This document shows positions 1-6,682 of a stretch of DNA of 8,498 nucleotides, in pieces. The DNA lies in the NCBI GenBank assembly GCA_002341345.1, contig DDNW01000192.1, positions 24,437 to 32,934 of the forward strand, written 5' to 3'. The stretch's first letter is position 1, and each line of letters starts with the position of its first letter. The position numbers were made by a program, and so were the translations under genes. The DNA comes from Erythrobacter sp. UBA2510 (lineage in GTDB: Bacteria; Pseudomonadota; Alphaproteobacteria; Sphingomonadales; Sphingomonadaceae). The notes beneath the pieces were generated by a model, which saw only the letters and a program-made list of their open reading frames with translations, did no database searches and was not told the origin of the DNA.

Positions 1-967
1 CGCGCCCCCGCGTTTGACCGGCAATGATCTGCGGTGCCAGTTCAGCCAAGCGGCTCATCGGTTCCACGCTCGTCATGCTCTCGAGAAGTCCGGCATCGAG
101 ATCGCGCGCCAGTCGTTCCCATGCCCGTGCGCGCTTGTTTGCCGGTGCCATGACCGAATCCACGCCAAGGAGGGCGACACCGCGCAGGATGTGCGGCAGC
201 ACCGTGCCGGGCAGGTCGGCTCCGCCCGCCAACCCGCACGCGGCCACCGCGCCGCCATAGGCGACCTGCGACAGCACATTTGCCAGCGTCACGCTCCCGA
301 CAGTATCGACCGCCGCGGCCCAGCGCTCCTTCTGGAGCGGTGCCCCTTTCTCCTGCAGTTCGGCGCGTGCAACGAAGCTCGTGGCGCCGAGCTTTTCAAG
401 ATAAGGATGCAGTTCATCTCGACCGGTCGAGGCCGTGACACTGAAACCGGCAGCGGCGAGCAGCGCCACCGCGACCGATCCGACCCCCCCGGCAGCGCCG
501 GTCACCAGGACATCCCGCCCGTCGCGGGGCGTCCCCGAATCGACCAGTGCATCGACACACAGCGCCGCCGTATAGCCCGCAGTCCCGATGGCGGCGGCCT
601 GTTCGAGCGAGAAGGTGTCCGGCAATCGGACCAGCCAGCCTGCATCGACCCGTTGGTAGCGCGTATAGCCTCCCTGCTCGGTCTCCGACATGCCCCAGCC
701 GTTGACCACAACCCGGTCCCCTGCGGCCCAGTCGGGAGAACGCGATTCCACAACCGTTCCAGCGATGTCGATCCCCGCAATCATGGGGAGTCGCCGTGCA
801 ATCTTGCGCCCCATGACAGCCAAGCCATCCTTGTAATTGAGGCTGGAATAGGAAACTTCGACCAGCACGTCCTTGTCCGGCAACTCACGAAGGGTCAGCG
901 AACGTGAAGCCGCGGCCTGCCGGCCATCAACTTCCTCGATCACGATTGCGGGAAAAGCCTCGGACAT
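1..967 (-). CDS. acuI: AcuI/YhdH-type acryloyl-CoA reductase (MDR family), 3' end cut by window edge
   Basis: Reading leftward from ATG at 967, the frame stays open for 322 codons to the window edge. It ends in GQTRGR, and this family normally stops about 7 residues later, so the protein is nearly complete at roughly 328-330 residues. Visible marks are SSLNYKDG (residues 41-48), GIDIAGTV (65-72), GTAGYTAAL (128-136), the Rossmann nucleotide loop VTGAAGGVG (155-163) and ILRGVALLGVDS (260-271). Together these are typical of the zinc-free YhdH/AcuI branch of medium-chain dehydrogenase/reductases. Family members use NADPH to reduce acryloyl-CoA to propionyl-CoA, or reduce related enoyl/quinone substrates in the cytoplasm. 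A GAGGT at 974-978 lies 6-7 nt before the ATG. The gene is 64 nt downstream of the iclR-type gene on the same strand, so it may be the last gene of the leftward operon. The family is clear. Acryloyl-CoA as the true substrate is inference; another short enoyl-CoA is possible. Confidence 0.88.
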   Translation of the reverse strand, partial: MSEAFPAIVIEEVDGRQAAASRSLTLRELPDKDVLVEVSYSSLNYKDGLAVMGRKIARRLPMIAGIDIAGTVVESRSPDWAAGDRVVVNGWGMSETEQGGYTRYQRVDAGWLVRLPDTFSLEQAAAIGTAGYTAALCVDALVDSGTPRDGRDVLVTGAAGGVGSVAVALLAAAGFSVTASTGRDELHPYLEKLGATSFVARAELQEKGAPLQKERWAAAVDTVGSVTLANVLSQVAYGGAVAACGLAGGADLPGTVLPHILRGVALLGVDSVMAPANKRARAWERLARDLDAGLLESMTSVEPMSRLAELAPQIIAGQTRGR

Positions 968-1031
968 CAAAATACCTCGCCAGTTCAAACGCAGGGGCGA
1001 TTACAAATTGAGAGACTAAAGAGCAACATGT

Positions 1032-1901
1032 TTAATTTTGAACGACAGGTGGATTATCGTTGTCCATAAGCTCTGGGGTATAGCCGAGCTCGCTCGACAG
1101 GTCTGCCGCAAGCTGCCGCAAGCGCACCGCTACCGGCCCGTCTGTAGCGACATCGAGTTCGTTTGCGGCACCGAGCGTCGATAATGCCGCAACTAGCAAG
1201 CCGCGGTGGTCGAAAATGGGGGCGGACAGGGCATTTATCGTAGGATTGAGCCCCCCCTCGGTCACCCCTATCCCCTCTTTGCGGACCCGCTCAAAAAGTG
1301 CGGAAATGGAAAGCTTGGATACAGGCGCATCGGATGCACCGCGACGGACGTTGGCGGCATCGCGGCGCAGGACATCTTCCGTTATGGCCAGAGGCATCCA
1401 CGCTCCAAAGACCAGGCCCGTCGCGCTGTGGAGGATGGGCAAGACTTCTCCAACCCGCGTGCCGATCGTGATCGGTCGGCGCGCTTCTTCCACGGCAATG
1501 ATCGTGGGCCCTTCGAATGCCCAGATTGCCAGTGCCACAGAGAACCCGATTTCAGAGCAGATTTGCGGCAGTCGCGCCCCTGCCAGGCGGACAACGTCGA
1601 TCGACTGGATCGCCCGCAAGCCAAGCAGGCGCGCCATCGGACCGAGGCGGTACCTGCCCGAAGCCTCATCGCGTTCGACCATCTCCGACCGTATGAGGCT
1701 TACCATGTAGCGATGGGCCTTTGCTGGCGACATTCCTGCGCTGGCGGCCAGGGTCTTGAGCATGGGCGGAGGTCTGTCGAACGAATGTTCGATCAGCGCA
1801 GAGATGAGGCGCATCGCGCTCTCGATGGACTGGATACCAAGTCGACCGTCGCCCTCGACATCGGCCACCGTTGCAGGCGAAAAACCAGAATCCTTGGTCA
1901 A
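1032..1901 (-). CDS. IclR-family transcriptional regulator
   Basis: This 289-residue protein has the full IclR plan. After a 21-residue N-terminal tail comes the family opening GIQSIESAMRLISAL (22-36). A winged helix-turn-helix follows at about 45-87 (MLKTLAASAGMSPAKAHRYM, then the wing GRYRLG). The GAF-like effector domain spans about 100-275, with GTRVGEVLPILHSATGLVFG and INALSAPIFDHRG as recognisable family blocks. Such proteins bind DNA as dimers or tetramers and respond to small aromatic or carboxylic acids. The chosen start is TTG at 1901, with an AAGG (plus-strand CCTT at 1911-1914) 9 nt upstream. A GTG at residue 12 has no comparable ribosome site, and an ATG at 1906 meets a stop at once. 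The gene sits between a VOC gene (135 nt upstream) and acuI (64 nt downstream) on the same strand. That makes it the likely local regulator of the cluster. Its ligand cannot be read from the sequence. Confidence 0.88.
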   Translation of the reverse strand: MTKDSGFSPATVADVEGDGRLGIQSIESAMRLISALIEHSFDRPPPMLKTLAASAGMSPAKAHRYMVSLIRSEMVERDEASGRYRLGPMARLLGLRAIQSIDVVRLAGARLPQICSEIGFSVALAIWAFEGPTIIAVEEARRPITIGTRVGEVLPILHSATGLVFGAWMPLAITEDVLRRDAANVRRGASDAPVSKLSISALFERVRKEGIGVTEGGLNPTINALSAPIFDHRGLLVAALSTLGAANELDVATDGPVAVRLRQLAADLSSELGYTPELMDNDNPPVVQN

Positions 1902-2036
1902 GTCATCTTACCTTGGCAGCTTGTTTACAATAACGGTTCCCGGGATGCCAGCCCGACAGATGCCCCGCCAGGCCCACCAAAGGTGATCGAGGCGGCGGCT
2001 CGTCGGTTCCGAACTTGCCGGGCGAAGGCCGAAACA

Positions 2037-2636
2037 TCAGCTCTGGCCATCAGGCCGAATGTGACGCCGCTCCTTGATCCATGCAACCGCGCTAGCGCTA
2101 CTTCCTTCGATCCTGCTTTGTGTCTTGAGTTGATCCCATTTGGCGACATCGTCAGTCGCGCGCGCGCCGTGGCATTTCCATTCTGTGGTTACATCCGCCG
2201 TCAGCTCGAGGCGAATACCGTTCGGGTCGTAAAAATAGATGCTGTAAATAATACCATGCTCGACCGGGCCGATGAACTCGACACCCTCGGCGGCAAGGTG
2301 GCGCGCCCACTGGTCCACCGCCTCGACGCTGCCGACATCCAAGGCGAGATGGTTGAAGATTTTGTAGGCAGGATGCGAAACCTCCGCCGGCGCGGGGAGG
2401 TCTAGGGATTCGAAGAATGCGATGGTCGAGCCATCTGCCATCTGGAAAAACAGATGGATGTACGGAAAAGGGTCGCCGGTCGATGGAACGGCATCGTCGA
2501 TCACCGAACTCACAAGTTTCATGCGCAAGACCCGTGTGTAGAAATCGACCGTAGCTGTCACGTCATGCGTCACGTAGGCGACGTGATGAAGCATGCGTGG
2601 CGGGTCGGAAAGCAAAGCGGTGCTTAACCCAGACAT
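2037..2636 (-). CDS. VOC-family metalloprotein 1 (glyoxalase / extradiol dioxygenase fold)
   Basis: This protein has 199 residues from ATG 2636, which is preceded by GGAGGA 4 nt away. It is a two-module VOC domain. The first beta-alpha-beta unit opens with LHHVAYVTHD (17-26) and contains FYTRVL (32-37) and IAFFE (72-76). The second opens with FNHLALDV (94-101) and closes with the signature FYDPNGIRLEL (135-145). Candidate metal ligands are H18, E76, H96 and E144, the glyoxalase-I-like H/E/H/E set; type I extradiol dioxygenases use H/H/E in the same fold. It matches the second VOC protein of this window at about half of the core positions, including a shared VPSTG (50-54). A hydrophilic tail of about 50 residues follows the domain and differs from the paralogue's tail. 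The frame stays open upstream to a GTG at 2798, overlapping the crotonase gene, but the extra 54 residues do not look like VOC sequence. The reaction (lyase, isomerase, dioxygenase, epimerase) is not determinable here. Confidence 0.85.
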   Translation of the reverse strand: MSGLSTALLSDPPRMLHHVAYVTHDVTATVDFYTRVLRMKLVSSVIDDAVPSTGDPFPYIHLFFQMADGSTIAFFESLDLPAPAEVSHPAYKIFNHLALDVGSVEAVDQWARHLAAEGVEFIGPVEHGIIYSIYFYDPNGIRLELTADVTTEWKCHGARATDDVAKWDQLKTQSRIEGSSASAVAWIKERRHIRPDGQS

Positions 2637-2640
2637 TCTG

Positions 2641-2646
2641 TCCTCC
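2641..2646 (-). promoter_or_regulatory. Ribosome binding site fixing the VOC 1 start
   Basis: GGAGGA on the minus strand lies 4 nt before ATG 2636. It is the strongest Shine-Dalgarno match in the upstream open stretch, and the VOC domain begins shortly after this ATG. It therefore favours the 199-residue protein over the 253-residue frame that opens at GTG 2798. Confidence 0.6.
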
Positions 2647-2781
2647 ATCCGGCAAAGGCTGCCCTGAAAGCGCCTGTCGCCGGTCTTCCAATCGCGAAAT
2701 CGTGCATTGTGCCGGCTGACATCGTACGACAGGGCTTCGCGCGATCCAACGTCGAGGTGGCAGGCGGCAATCTGCAAAGCA

Positions 2782-3660
2782 TCAGCGTTTAGCGCCACGC
2801 TTCACGGGGGACAGCCATGGTTCAGCATACTGACCTGCCCGGGCGACCTTCAGCCCTTCCACCCCTTCACTGCGGCTCATATCCTCGAAAAACCTTCCGT
2901 CAGGTGCCCGGGCGACCGAACTCATGGTCTTCGTAATTGCATCGTGAGCACGCCCCGCGAGCCGACCAGCCGCACGTCCGCTGGTTTCTAGCACGGCCTC
3001 GATGCACACCTTGTTAAGGTGCAAAGCCTCGCGGGGCATGCGCGCAAGCCGTTCGGCAAGATCGGTCGCGCGATCGCGTAGCAGGGATTCCGGCTCGACC
3101 GCGAGGACCAGGCCGATCCGCTCGGCACGCCAAGCATCGATCATTTCGCCGGTGTAGATAAGGTATTTGGTCCATGCCGCGCCGATTACCGGAACGAGGT
3201 CGGAGGCTCCGGGATGACCGATTCGCCCCTCGATCAGGCCGAACCTGGCGTTGTCCGCGGCGATCACGAAATCGCATTGCGATACGAACCCCATAGCAGT
3301 GCCGAGGCAAAGCCCGTGAACGGCCGCGATAACCGGCTTTCGTACCCGCCGGATCGTCTCGTTGAACTGCAGGACTAGCTCGTTGAAAATCTGGTTGTCG
3401 CGCGCCGTATCGCTCTTCTGCTTTCCCCCGATGCGGCCTAGATCGCCGCCCGCGCAAAAGGCCCGACCATTGGCGCGGATCAATACGCAGCCAATCGCCT
3501 CGTCCTCGCTCGCAACGCCGAGGGCTCGTGCGATCTCGGCACGGCTCGAGCCTGGCCCCATCCCCAGAGCATTGAGTTTTTCGGGGGCGTTCAGGATGAC
3601 ATGCGCCACCTCGTTGCGGTTCTCGACCAGAATGTGGGTGTAATCTTCGGCCATCGCCAT
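2782..3660 (-). CDS. Crotonase-fold protein (enoyl-CoA hydratase/isomerase family) with one catalytic Glu missing
   Basis: This protein has 292 residues from ATG 3660 (or 290 from ATG 3654). An AAAGGAAAGG stretch abuts the first ATG and gives good spacing for either. Crotonase marks are VILNAPEKLNALG (21-33), the oxyanion-hole block GRAFCAGGDL (65-74), KPVIAAVHGLCLG (108-120), CDFVIAADNARFGLIEG (129-145) and the C-terminal EGVEGLKV (265-272). The family works on acyl-CoA thioesters: hydration, isomerisation, hydrolysis or C-C cleavage. By motif alignment to mitochondrial enoyl-CoA hydratase, the second catalytic glutamate is kept (E144, in LIEG). The first falls on glycine (G124, in GTAMGF), and the PGAGG loop is altered to PGASD. 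A simple two-Glu syn-hydratase is therefore doubtful, and a single-acid isomerase, lyase or hydrolase is more likely. The frame continues upstream to a TTG at 3756, but that stretch has no family sequence. It is the first gene of the leftward block, 145 nt before VOC 1. Confidence 0.87.
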   Translation of the reverse strand: MAMAEDYTHILVENRNEVAHVILNAPEKLNALGMGPGSSRAEIARALGVASEDEAIGCVLIRANGRAFCAGGDLGRIGGKQKSDTARDNQIFNELVLQFNETIRRVRKPVIAAVHGLCLGTAMGFVSQCDFVIAADNARFGLIEGRIGHPGASDLVPVIGAAWTKYLIYTGEMIDAWRAERIGLVLAVEPESLLRDRATDLAERLARMPREALHLNKVCIEAVLETSGRAAGRLAGRAHDAITKTMSSVARAPDGRFFEDMSRSEGVEGLKVARAGQYAEPWLSPVKRGAKR

Positions 3661-3727
3661 CCTTTCCTTTCGCGATTCATTCGCCGCGCCATCGATTTCC
3701 GCACCGAACCTTGACAGCACCCTGGGC

Positions 3728-3757
3728 TTGACGCAATCTTCAATAACGATATTCAAT
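3728..3757 (+). promoter_or_regulatory. Candidate sigma70-type promoter for the rightward operon
   Basis: TTGACG at 3728-3733 (5 of 6 matches to the -35 consensus) is followed after 18 nt by TTCAAT at 3752-3757 (4 of 6 to the -10). Transcription would begin near 3764, leaving a leader of about 25 nt with the ribosome site at 3776-3783. The surrounding region is strikingly AT-rich against GC-rich genes on both sides, as expected for a divergent promoter. The -10 match is modest and the spacer is long. A leftward promoter for the crotonase gene should also lie in 3661-3789, but I see no convincing pair for it. Confidence 0.35.
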
Positions 3758-3765
3758 TACGCAAT
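3732..3765. repeat. Symmetric set of short repeats, candidate regulator operator
   Basis: Within 34 nt the plus strand reads CGCAAT (3732-3737), TTCAAT (3739-3744), TTCAAT (3752-3757) and CGCAAT (3760-3765), so two direct-repeat pairs are nested around one centre. A fifth CAAT follows at 3769-3772. An inverted repeat, ATATT (3749-3753) and AATAT (3763-3767) separated by 9 nt, overlaps it. The set covers the proposed -35/-10 region between the divergent genes. That is where an IclR-type regulator would be expected to bind. Binding is inference; the repeats themselves are directly visible. Confidence 0.35.
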
Positions 3766-3775
3766 ATACAATTTT

Positions 3776-3783
3776 AGAGGGGG
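3776..3783 (+). promoter_or_regulatory. Ribosome binding site deciding a GTG start
   Basis: AGAGGGGG ends 6 nt before GTG 3790 and is the reason for choosing that non-ATG start for the first hydrolase. The next in-frame ATG (residue 40) lies inside sequence shared with the second hydrolase, so a later start would truncate the conserved N-terminus. Confidence 0.6.
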
Positions 3784-3789
3784 TTTGAG

Positions 3790-4962
3790 GTGCTTGAGGA
3801 ATTGCTCCAGGCGATCCCGATTGAGGCAGGGACGACCCAATCCGGGCTCGAACTACACTCTGGCATAGCGCGGCTGTACCCGCGCGTTTACGGAAATCTC
3901 GTCAGGATGGCTGGCGAGCAGTCGAAAGTCGGCCTGATCATCGTGCACCCGATGTCCAACTTTCATGGACACCACCTGCTGCAGCCAATCGCCGCCTCCG
4001 GCTTACCGATTCTGGGGTTGAACACGCGGTATGCCGGCAACGATGCCGTGGTCATCCTGGAGAATTGCCTGCTCGATATCGATGCGGCGATCCGCTGGAT
4101 GCGAGAGCGTCATGGATGGGAAAAAGTCATCCTTACGGGCTTTTCGGGTGGCGGGCCACTCGTCTCTCTGTACCAGCGTCAGGCGGAAAATCCGACGATC
4201 AAGGCAACCCCGGCGGGCGATCCGCCGGATCTTACGAAGACACCGCTGGCGCCTGCCGATGCCTTGCTGCTGATCGCCGCCAGTCCATCGCGCAGCCAGC
4301 TGTATCAGGAGTTCATCGATCCATCGGTGATTGACGAGCGCGACCCGGATCGCCGCGATCCGGAATTTGATCTCTATGCGCCCGGACGCGTCCCCCCCTT
4401 CGACCGGGGCTGGCTGGCCGAATATCGTGCGCGCCAGAAAGCTCGTGTTCAGCGGATCGAGGATTTCGTGGTGGCTGAGCTTAAGCGGCTTACGGATATG
4501 GGAATCCGCGATCGCGCCTTCATTACGCATCGAACGGTTGCCGATCCGCGTTTTCTCGACCTGTCAATCGATCCAGACGACCGCGAGGTTGGCACCATCT
4601 GGGGCGATCCGCGCGCAGCGAACGAGGCGCCAGGGCCGATGGGGCGCTTCTCTACGCTGCGCAGCTGGCTGAGCACCTGGAGTCCCACCTACTCGAATGG
4701 CAACAGCCTCAAGAATCTGCCGCATGTTTCGGTCCCAGTGGGTGTCATGCCGATGACGGCCGACCAGGGCTCGATGATGGTCCACGGTAGGGCGATCCGC
4801 GACGCTATTCCGGCCTCCCTTGTGGACTACTTCCCGCTCAAGGGCATGACACACTATTTTCATGGCCAGCCGCAAGCCTTCCCGATGGCTGTGGAGGCCA
4901 TCTGGTCGTGGTTGAAGCGATGGGAACTGGCCCCCAAGCAAATGGAAAAGATCTCGTCATGA
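3790..4962 (+). CDS. Long alpha/beta hydrolase 1
   Basis: This protein has 390 residues from GTG 3790. The nucleophile elbow is GFSGGG, with Ser119 as the predicted nucleophile. An early strand-loop HPMSNFHGHH (53-62) is where the oxyanion hole sits in this fold. GMTHYF (352-357) supplies the probable catalytic His355, and D325 (TADQG) is a candidate acid. Between about 175 and 310 there is a long charged insertion (IDERDPDRRDPEFDLY, then EYRARQKARVQRIEDF), probably a lid or cap; this makes it longer than the usual 270-300-residue C-C-bond hydrolases. There is no signal peptide, so it is probably cytoplasmic. It is clearly paralogous to the hydrolase at 7941; both carry SGL.L, LNTRY, TPAGDP and VIDERDPD. 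It is first in the rightward operon, and its stop overlaps the next start as ATGA (4959-4962). An ester, thioester or C-C hydrolase acting on a pathway intermediate fits the setting, but the substrate is unknown. Confidence 0.85.
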   Translation: MLEELLQAIPIEAGTTQSGLELHSGIARLYPRVYGNLVRMAGEQSKVGLIIVHPMSNFHGHHLLQPIAASGLPILGLNTRYAGNDAVVILENCLLDIDAAIRWMRERHGWEKVILTGFSGGGPLVSLYQRQAENPTIKATPAGDPPDLTKTPLAPADALLLIAASPSRSQLYQEFIDPSVIDERDPDRRDPEFDLYAPGRVPPFDRGWLAEYRARQKARVQRIEDFVVAELKRLTDMGIRDRAFITHRTVADPRFLDLSIDPDDREVGTIWGDPRAANEAPGPMGRFSTLRSWLSTWSPTYSNGNSLKNLPHVSVPVGVMPMTADQGSMMVHGRAIRDAIPASLVDYFPLKGMTHYFHGQPQAFPMAVEAIWSWLKRWELAPKQMEKISS

Positions 4963-5507
4963 CGCGAGACGAAAAAATCACCCCGGTGCATTCCCTGCAC
5001 CATTTCGCCTATCGCTGCCGCAACGCGGAAGAGACAAGGCATTTCTACGAGGACATTCTAGGAATGCCACTGGTCCACACGGTCTATCACGACCACGTCC
5101 CTTCAACGGGGCAGTATCACCCTTATTTTCATATCTTCTTCCAGCTTCAGGACGGAAGCTGCCTGGCGTTCTTTGATCTGTTGGACGACGTCGGCTACAC
5201 GCCTGACCCCGATACGCCCGAATGGGTCAATCACCTGGCCTTGAACGTCGAGAAACGCGAGGATCTGCTCAGCGCTAAGGAGCGCCTCGAAGCGAACGGC
5301 ATCGAGGTGCTGGGCATCGTCGATCACAAGATATTCGATTCCATCTATTTTTTCGATCCAAACGGCATCCGTCTTGAACTCGCTTACCAAACTGCCGGAC
5401 CGGAAAAGATGGCTGAACTGGCGGCCGCCGCCCACGCCGGGCTGGCTCAGCGCGAAGCAAAGTTCGCGGAACGCAAGGCGCGGCTGTCGGAGGCTGAAGC
5501 CGGGTGA
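4959..5507 (+). CDS. VOC-family metalloprotein 2 (glyoxalase / extradiol dioxygenase fold)
   Basis: This protein has 182 residues from ATG 4959, which overlaps the hydrolase stop as ATGA and suggests translational coupling. The frame also opens earlier at 4908, but that stretch lies inside the hydrolase gene and has no VOC sequence. The domain opens with LHHFAYRC (13-20) and has FYEDILGMPL (29-38), a shared VPSTG (47-51), LAFFD (69-73), VNHLALNV (90-97) and FFDPNGIRLEL (131-141). Candidate metal ligands are H15, D73, H92 and E140. The paralogue at 2037 has Glu in place of D73. A charged, Ala/Glu/Lys/Arg-rich helical tail (about 148-182) follows. Such proteins bind a divalent metal and act on small oxygenated or vicinal-diketone/diol substrates. 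The H/H/E set would allow extradiol-type dioxygenation, but isomerase or lyase roles are equally open. The gene sits 7 nt before the PrpF-type gene, probably in the same transcript. Confidence 0.87.
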   Translation: MTRDEKITPVHSLHHFAYRCRNAEETRHFYEDILGMPLVHTVYHDHVPSTGQYHPYFHIFFQLQDGSCLAFFDLLDDVGYTPDPDTPEWVNHLALNVEKREDLLSAKERLEANGIEVLGIVDHKIFDSIYFFDPNGIRLELAYQTAGPEKMAELAAAAHAGLAQREAKFAERKARLSEAEAG

Positions 5508-5509
5508 TC
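5503..5509 (+). promoter_or_regulatory. Extended Shine-Dalgarno-like site before the PrpF-type gene
   Basis: GGTGATC, spanning the VOC 2 stop codon, matches the distal part of the anti-Shine-Dalgarno complement and lies 5 nt before GTG 5515. The only purine run near the alternative ATG 5527 (AGGGGG, 5521-5526) touches that ATG with no spacer. This favours the GTG start, weakly. Confidence 0.3.
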
Positions 5510-5514
5510 TCGCG

Positions 5515-6681
5515 GTGAGCAGGGGGATGATCGCCATTCCAGCCGTTTTCATGCGTGGCGGCACCAGCAAGGGGTTGTTCTTCCGCGCCGAGGACTTGCC
5601 CGCTGGGCGTGCGGAACGTGACGCTATTTTCCTGCGCGCGCTCGGCAGCCCCGACCACTACGGGCGTCAGCTTGATGGAATGGGCGGCGGGATATCTTCA
5701 CTTTCAAAGGTCGTGGTCATTGGCGCTCCGAGCCGAGAGGATGCCGATGTCGATTACCTATTTGCCCAGGTGGCTGTGAACGAGCCGCTGGTCGACTACG
5801 GAGGAACATGCGGAAATCTCGTCTCCGCAGTCGCGCAATACGCAGTCGACGAGGGGTTGGTCGAGGTAGGACACGACACTGCGATCGTCCGAATTCACGC
5901 GGTTAATACCGGAAAGATCGTCCGCGCCGAAGTGGCGGTCATTGACGGGTCTGCGCGGATTGACGGCAACCTTGAGATTCCTGGCGTCAGTGGCTGCGGC
6001 GCGCCGATACGCCTCGAATTTCTCGATCCTGACGGCACCCGGACGGGTGCCTTGCTGCCAACGGGCAATACAATCGACCATCTGGAGACCCCTTCCCTGC
6101 GGTCAATTCGTGTGTCTCTCGTGGACGCTGCCAACCCGTGCGTCTTCGTCGCGGCAACCGATGTCGGGCTTGTCGGAGACGAATCGCCTGCCGCGCTCGA
6201 CTCCGATCCCCGAGGCCGGGCATTACTCGAGGAAATACGCGCTGCGGCGGGTGTTCGCATGGGCCTGGGAGAAAGCCCGACTGACGTTACCGAGCATTCC
6301 AAGTCCAGCCCGAAGGTCGCCATCGTAGCACCGCCCCGCGAAATGCCCATCCTTGACGGCAAACGCCTGGCCGCCGACGCCATGGACATCTGCGCACGTA
6401 TGATATCGATGGGAAAGGCGCATCGCGCTTTCCCGATCACTGGCGCCTTGTGCCTTGCGGTTGCCTCACGCCTGCCGGGAACGGTCGCCAACGAGATGCT
6501 GAGCCTGTCCAGTCACGACGCCGAACTGCGAATTGGCACGCCCTCCGGAGCTGTCGTCGTGGCCGCTCGGGTCGAACAGGAGGGCACGAAATATCGGACG
6601 CGCCACGCAGTCGCCTACCGCACTGCTCGGCGCCTGATGGAGGGCAAGGTACTCGTGCCCGAGACGATCAAGGGAGATTGA
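5515..6681 (+). CDS. PrpF/LigU/GalD-family isomerase (DAP-epimerase fold)
   Basis: This protein has 388 residues from GTG 5515 (384 from ATG 5527; either start precedes the first conserved block). Family signatures are IPAVFMRGGTSKGLFF (8-23), QLDGMGGGISSLSKVVVI (52-69) and DYGGTCGNLVSA (94-105). The lysine of SSLSK (K65) and cysteine of GGTCGN (C99) fall where PrpF-family enzymes carry their catalytic Lys/Cys pair. The second half holds the repeat lobe, with GKAHRAFPITGALCLA and GTPSGAVVV. Characterised members isomerise double bonds in small unsaturated di/tricarboxylates: 2-methylaconitate (PrpF), 4-oxalomesaconate (LigU in sphingomonads, GalD in pseudomonads) and methylitaconate (Mii). 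The true substrate here cannot be told from sequence, so no symbol is given. It lies 7 nt after VOC 2, and its stop is 1 nt from the start of the CoA transferase gene. That suggests its product, or a near descendant, is the acid that gets CoA-activated. The upstream in-frame extension to 5374 overlaps VOC 2 and is not family sequence. Confidence 0.9.
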   Translation: MSRGMIAIPAVFMRGGTSKGLFFRAEDLPAGRAERDAIFLRALGSPDHYGRQLDGMGGGISSLSKVVVIGAPSREDADVDYLFAQVAVNEPLVDYGGTCGNLVSAVAQYAVDEGLVEVGHDTAIVRIHAVNTGKIVRAEVAVIDGSARIDGNLEIPGVSGCGAPIRLEFLDPDGTRTGALLPTGNTIDHLETPSLRSIRVSLVDAANPCVFVAATDVGLVGDESPAALDSDPRGRALLEEIRAAAGVRMGLGESPTDVTEHSKSSPKVAIVAPPREMPILDGKRLAADAMDICARMISMGKAHRAFPITGALCLAVASRLPGTVANEMLSLSSHDAELRIGTPSGAVVVAARVEQEGTKYRTRHAVAYRTARRLMEGKVLVPETIKGD

Positions 6682-6682
6682 C

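Noticed and set aside
14..907. Open frame of 297 codons on the plus strand
   Set aside because: It lies wholly antisense to the acuI-type gene, whose minus-strand translation matches a known family from end to end. The plus-strand product is Arg/Pro/His-rich with no recognisable domain.
968..1031. Separate promoter for the acuI-type gene (TTGCTC, 17-nt spacer, TAATCG on the minus strand)
   Set aside because: Spacing is right, but only about half of the -35 and a third of the -10 positions match consensus, which is no better than chance in this AT-richer gap.
1902..2036. Rho-independent terminator between VOC 1 and the regulator
   Set aside because: The stretch is GC-rich, but I find no stem followed by a T-run on the minus strand, so no terminator is called here.
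1206..2405. Open frame of 399 codons on the plus strand
   Set aside because: It runs antisense across the IclR gene, the gap and part of VOC 1. Both opposing genes have full family motifs. The length reflects the low stop density of GC-rich DNA.
3661..3756. N-terminal extension of the crotonase to a TTG at 3756
   Set aside because: The added 32 residues have no crotonase sequence and would cover the promoter region, and there is a good ribosome site before ATG 3660/3654.
5895..6491. Open frame of 198 codons on the minus strand
   Set aside because: It is antisense to the PrpF-type gene, with Ser/Arg/Ala-rich low-complexity translation and no motif.
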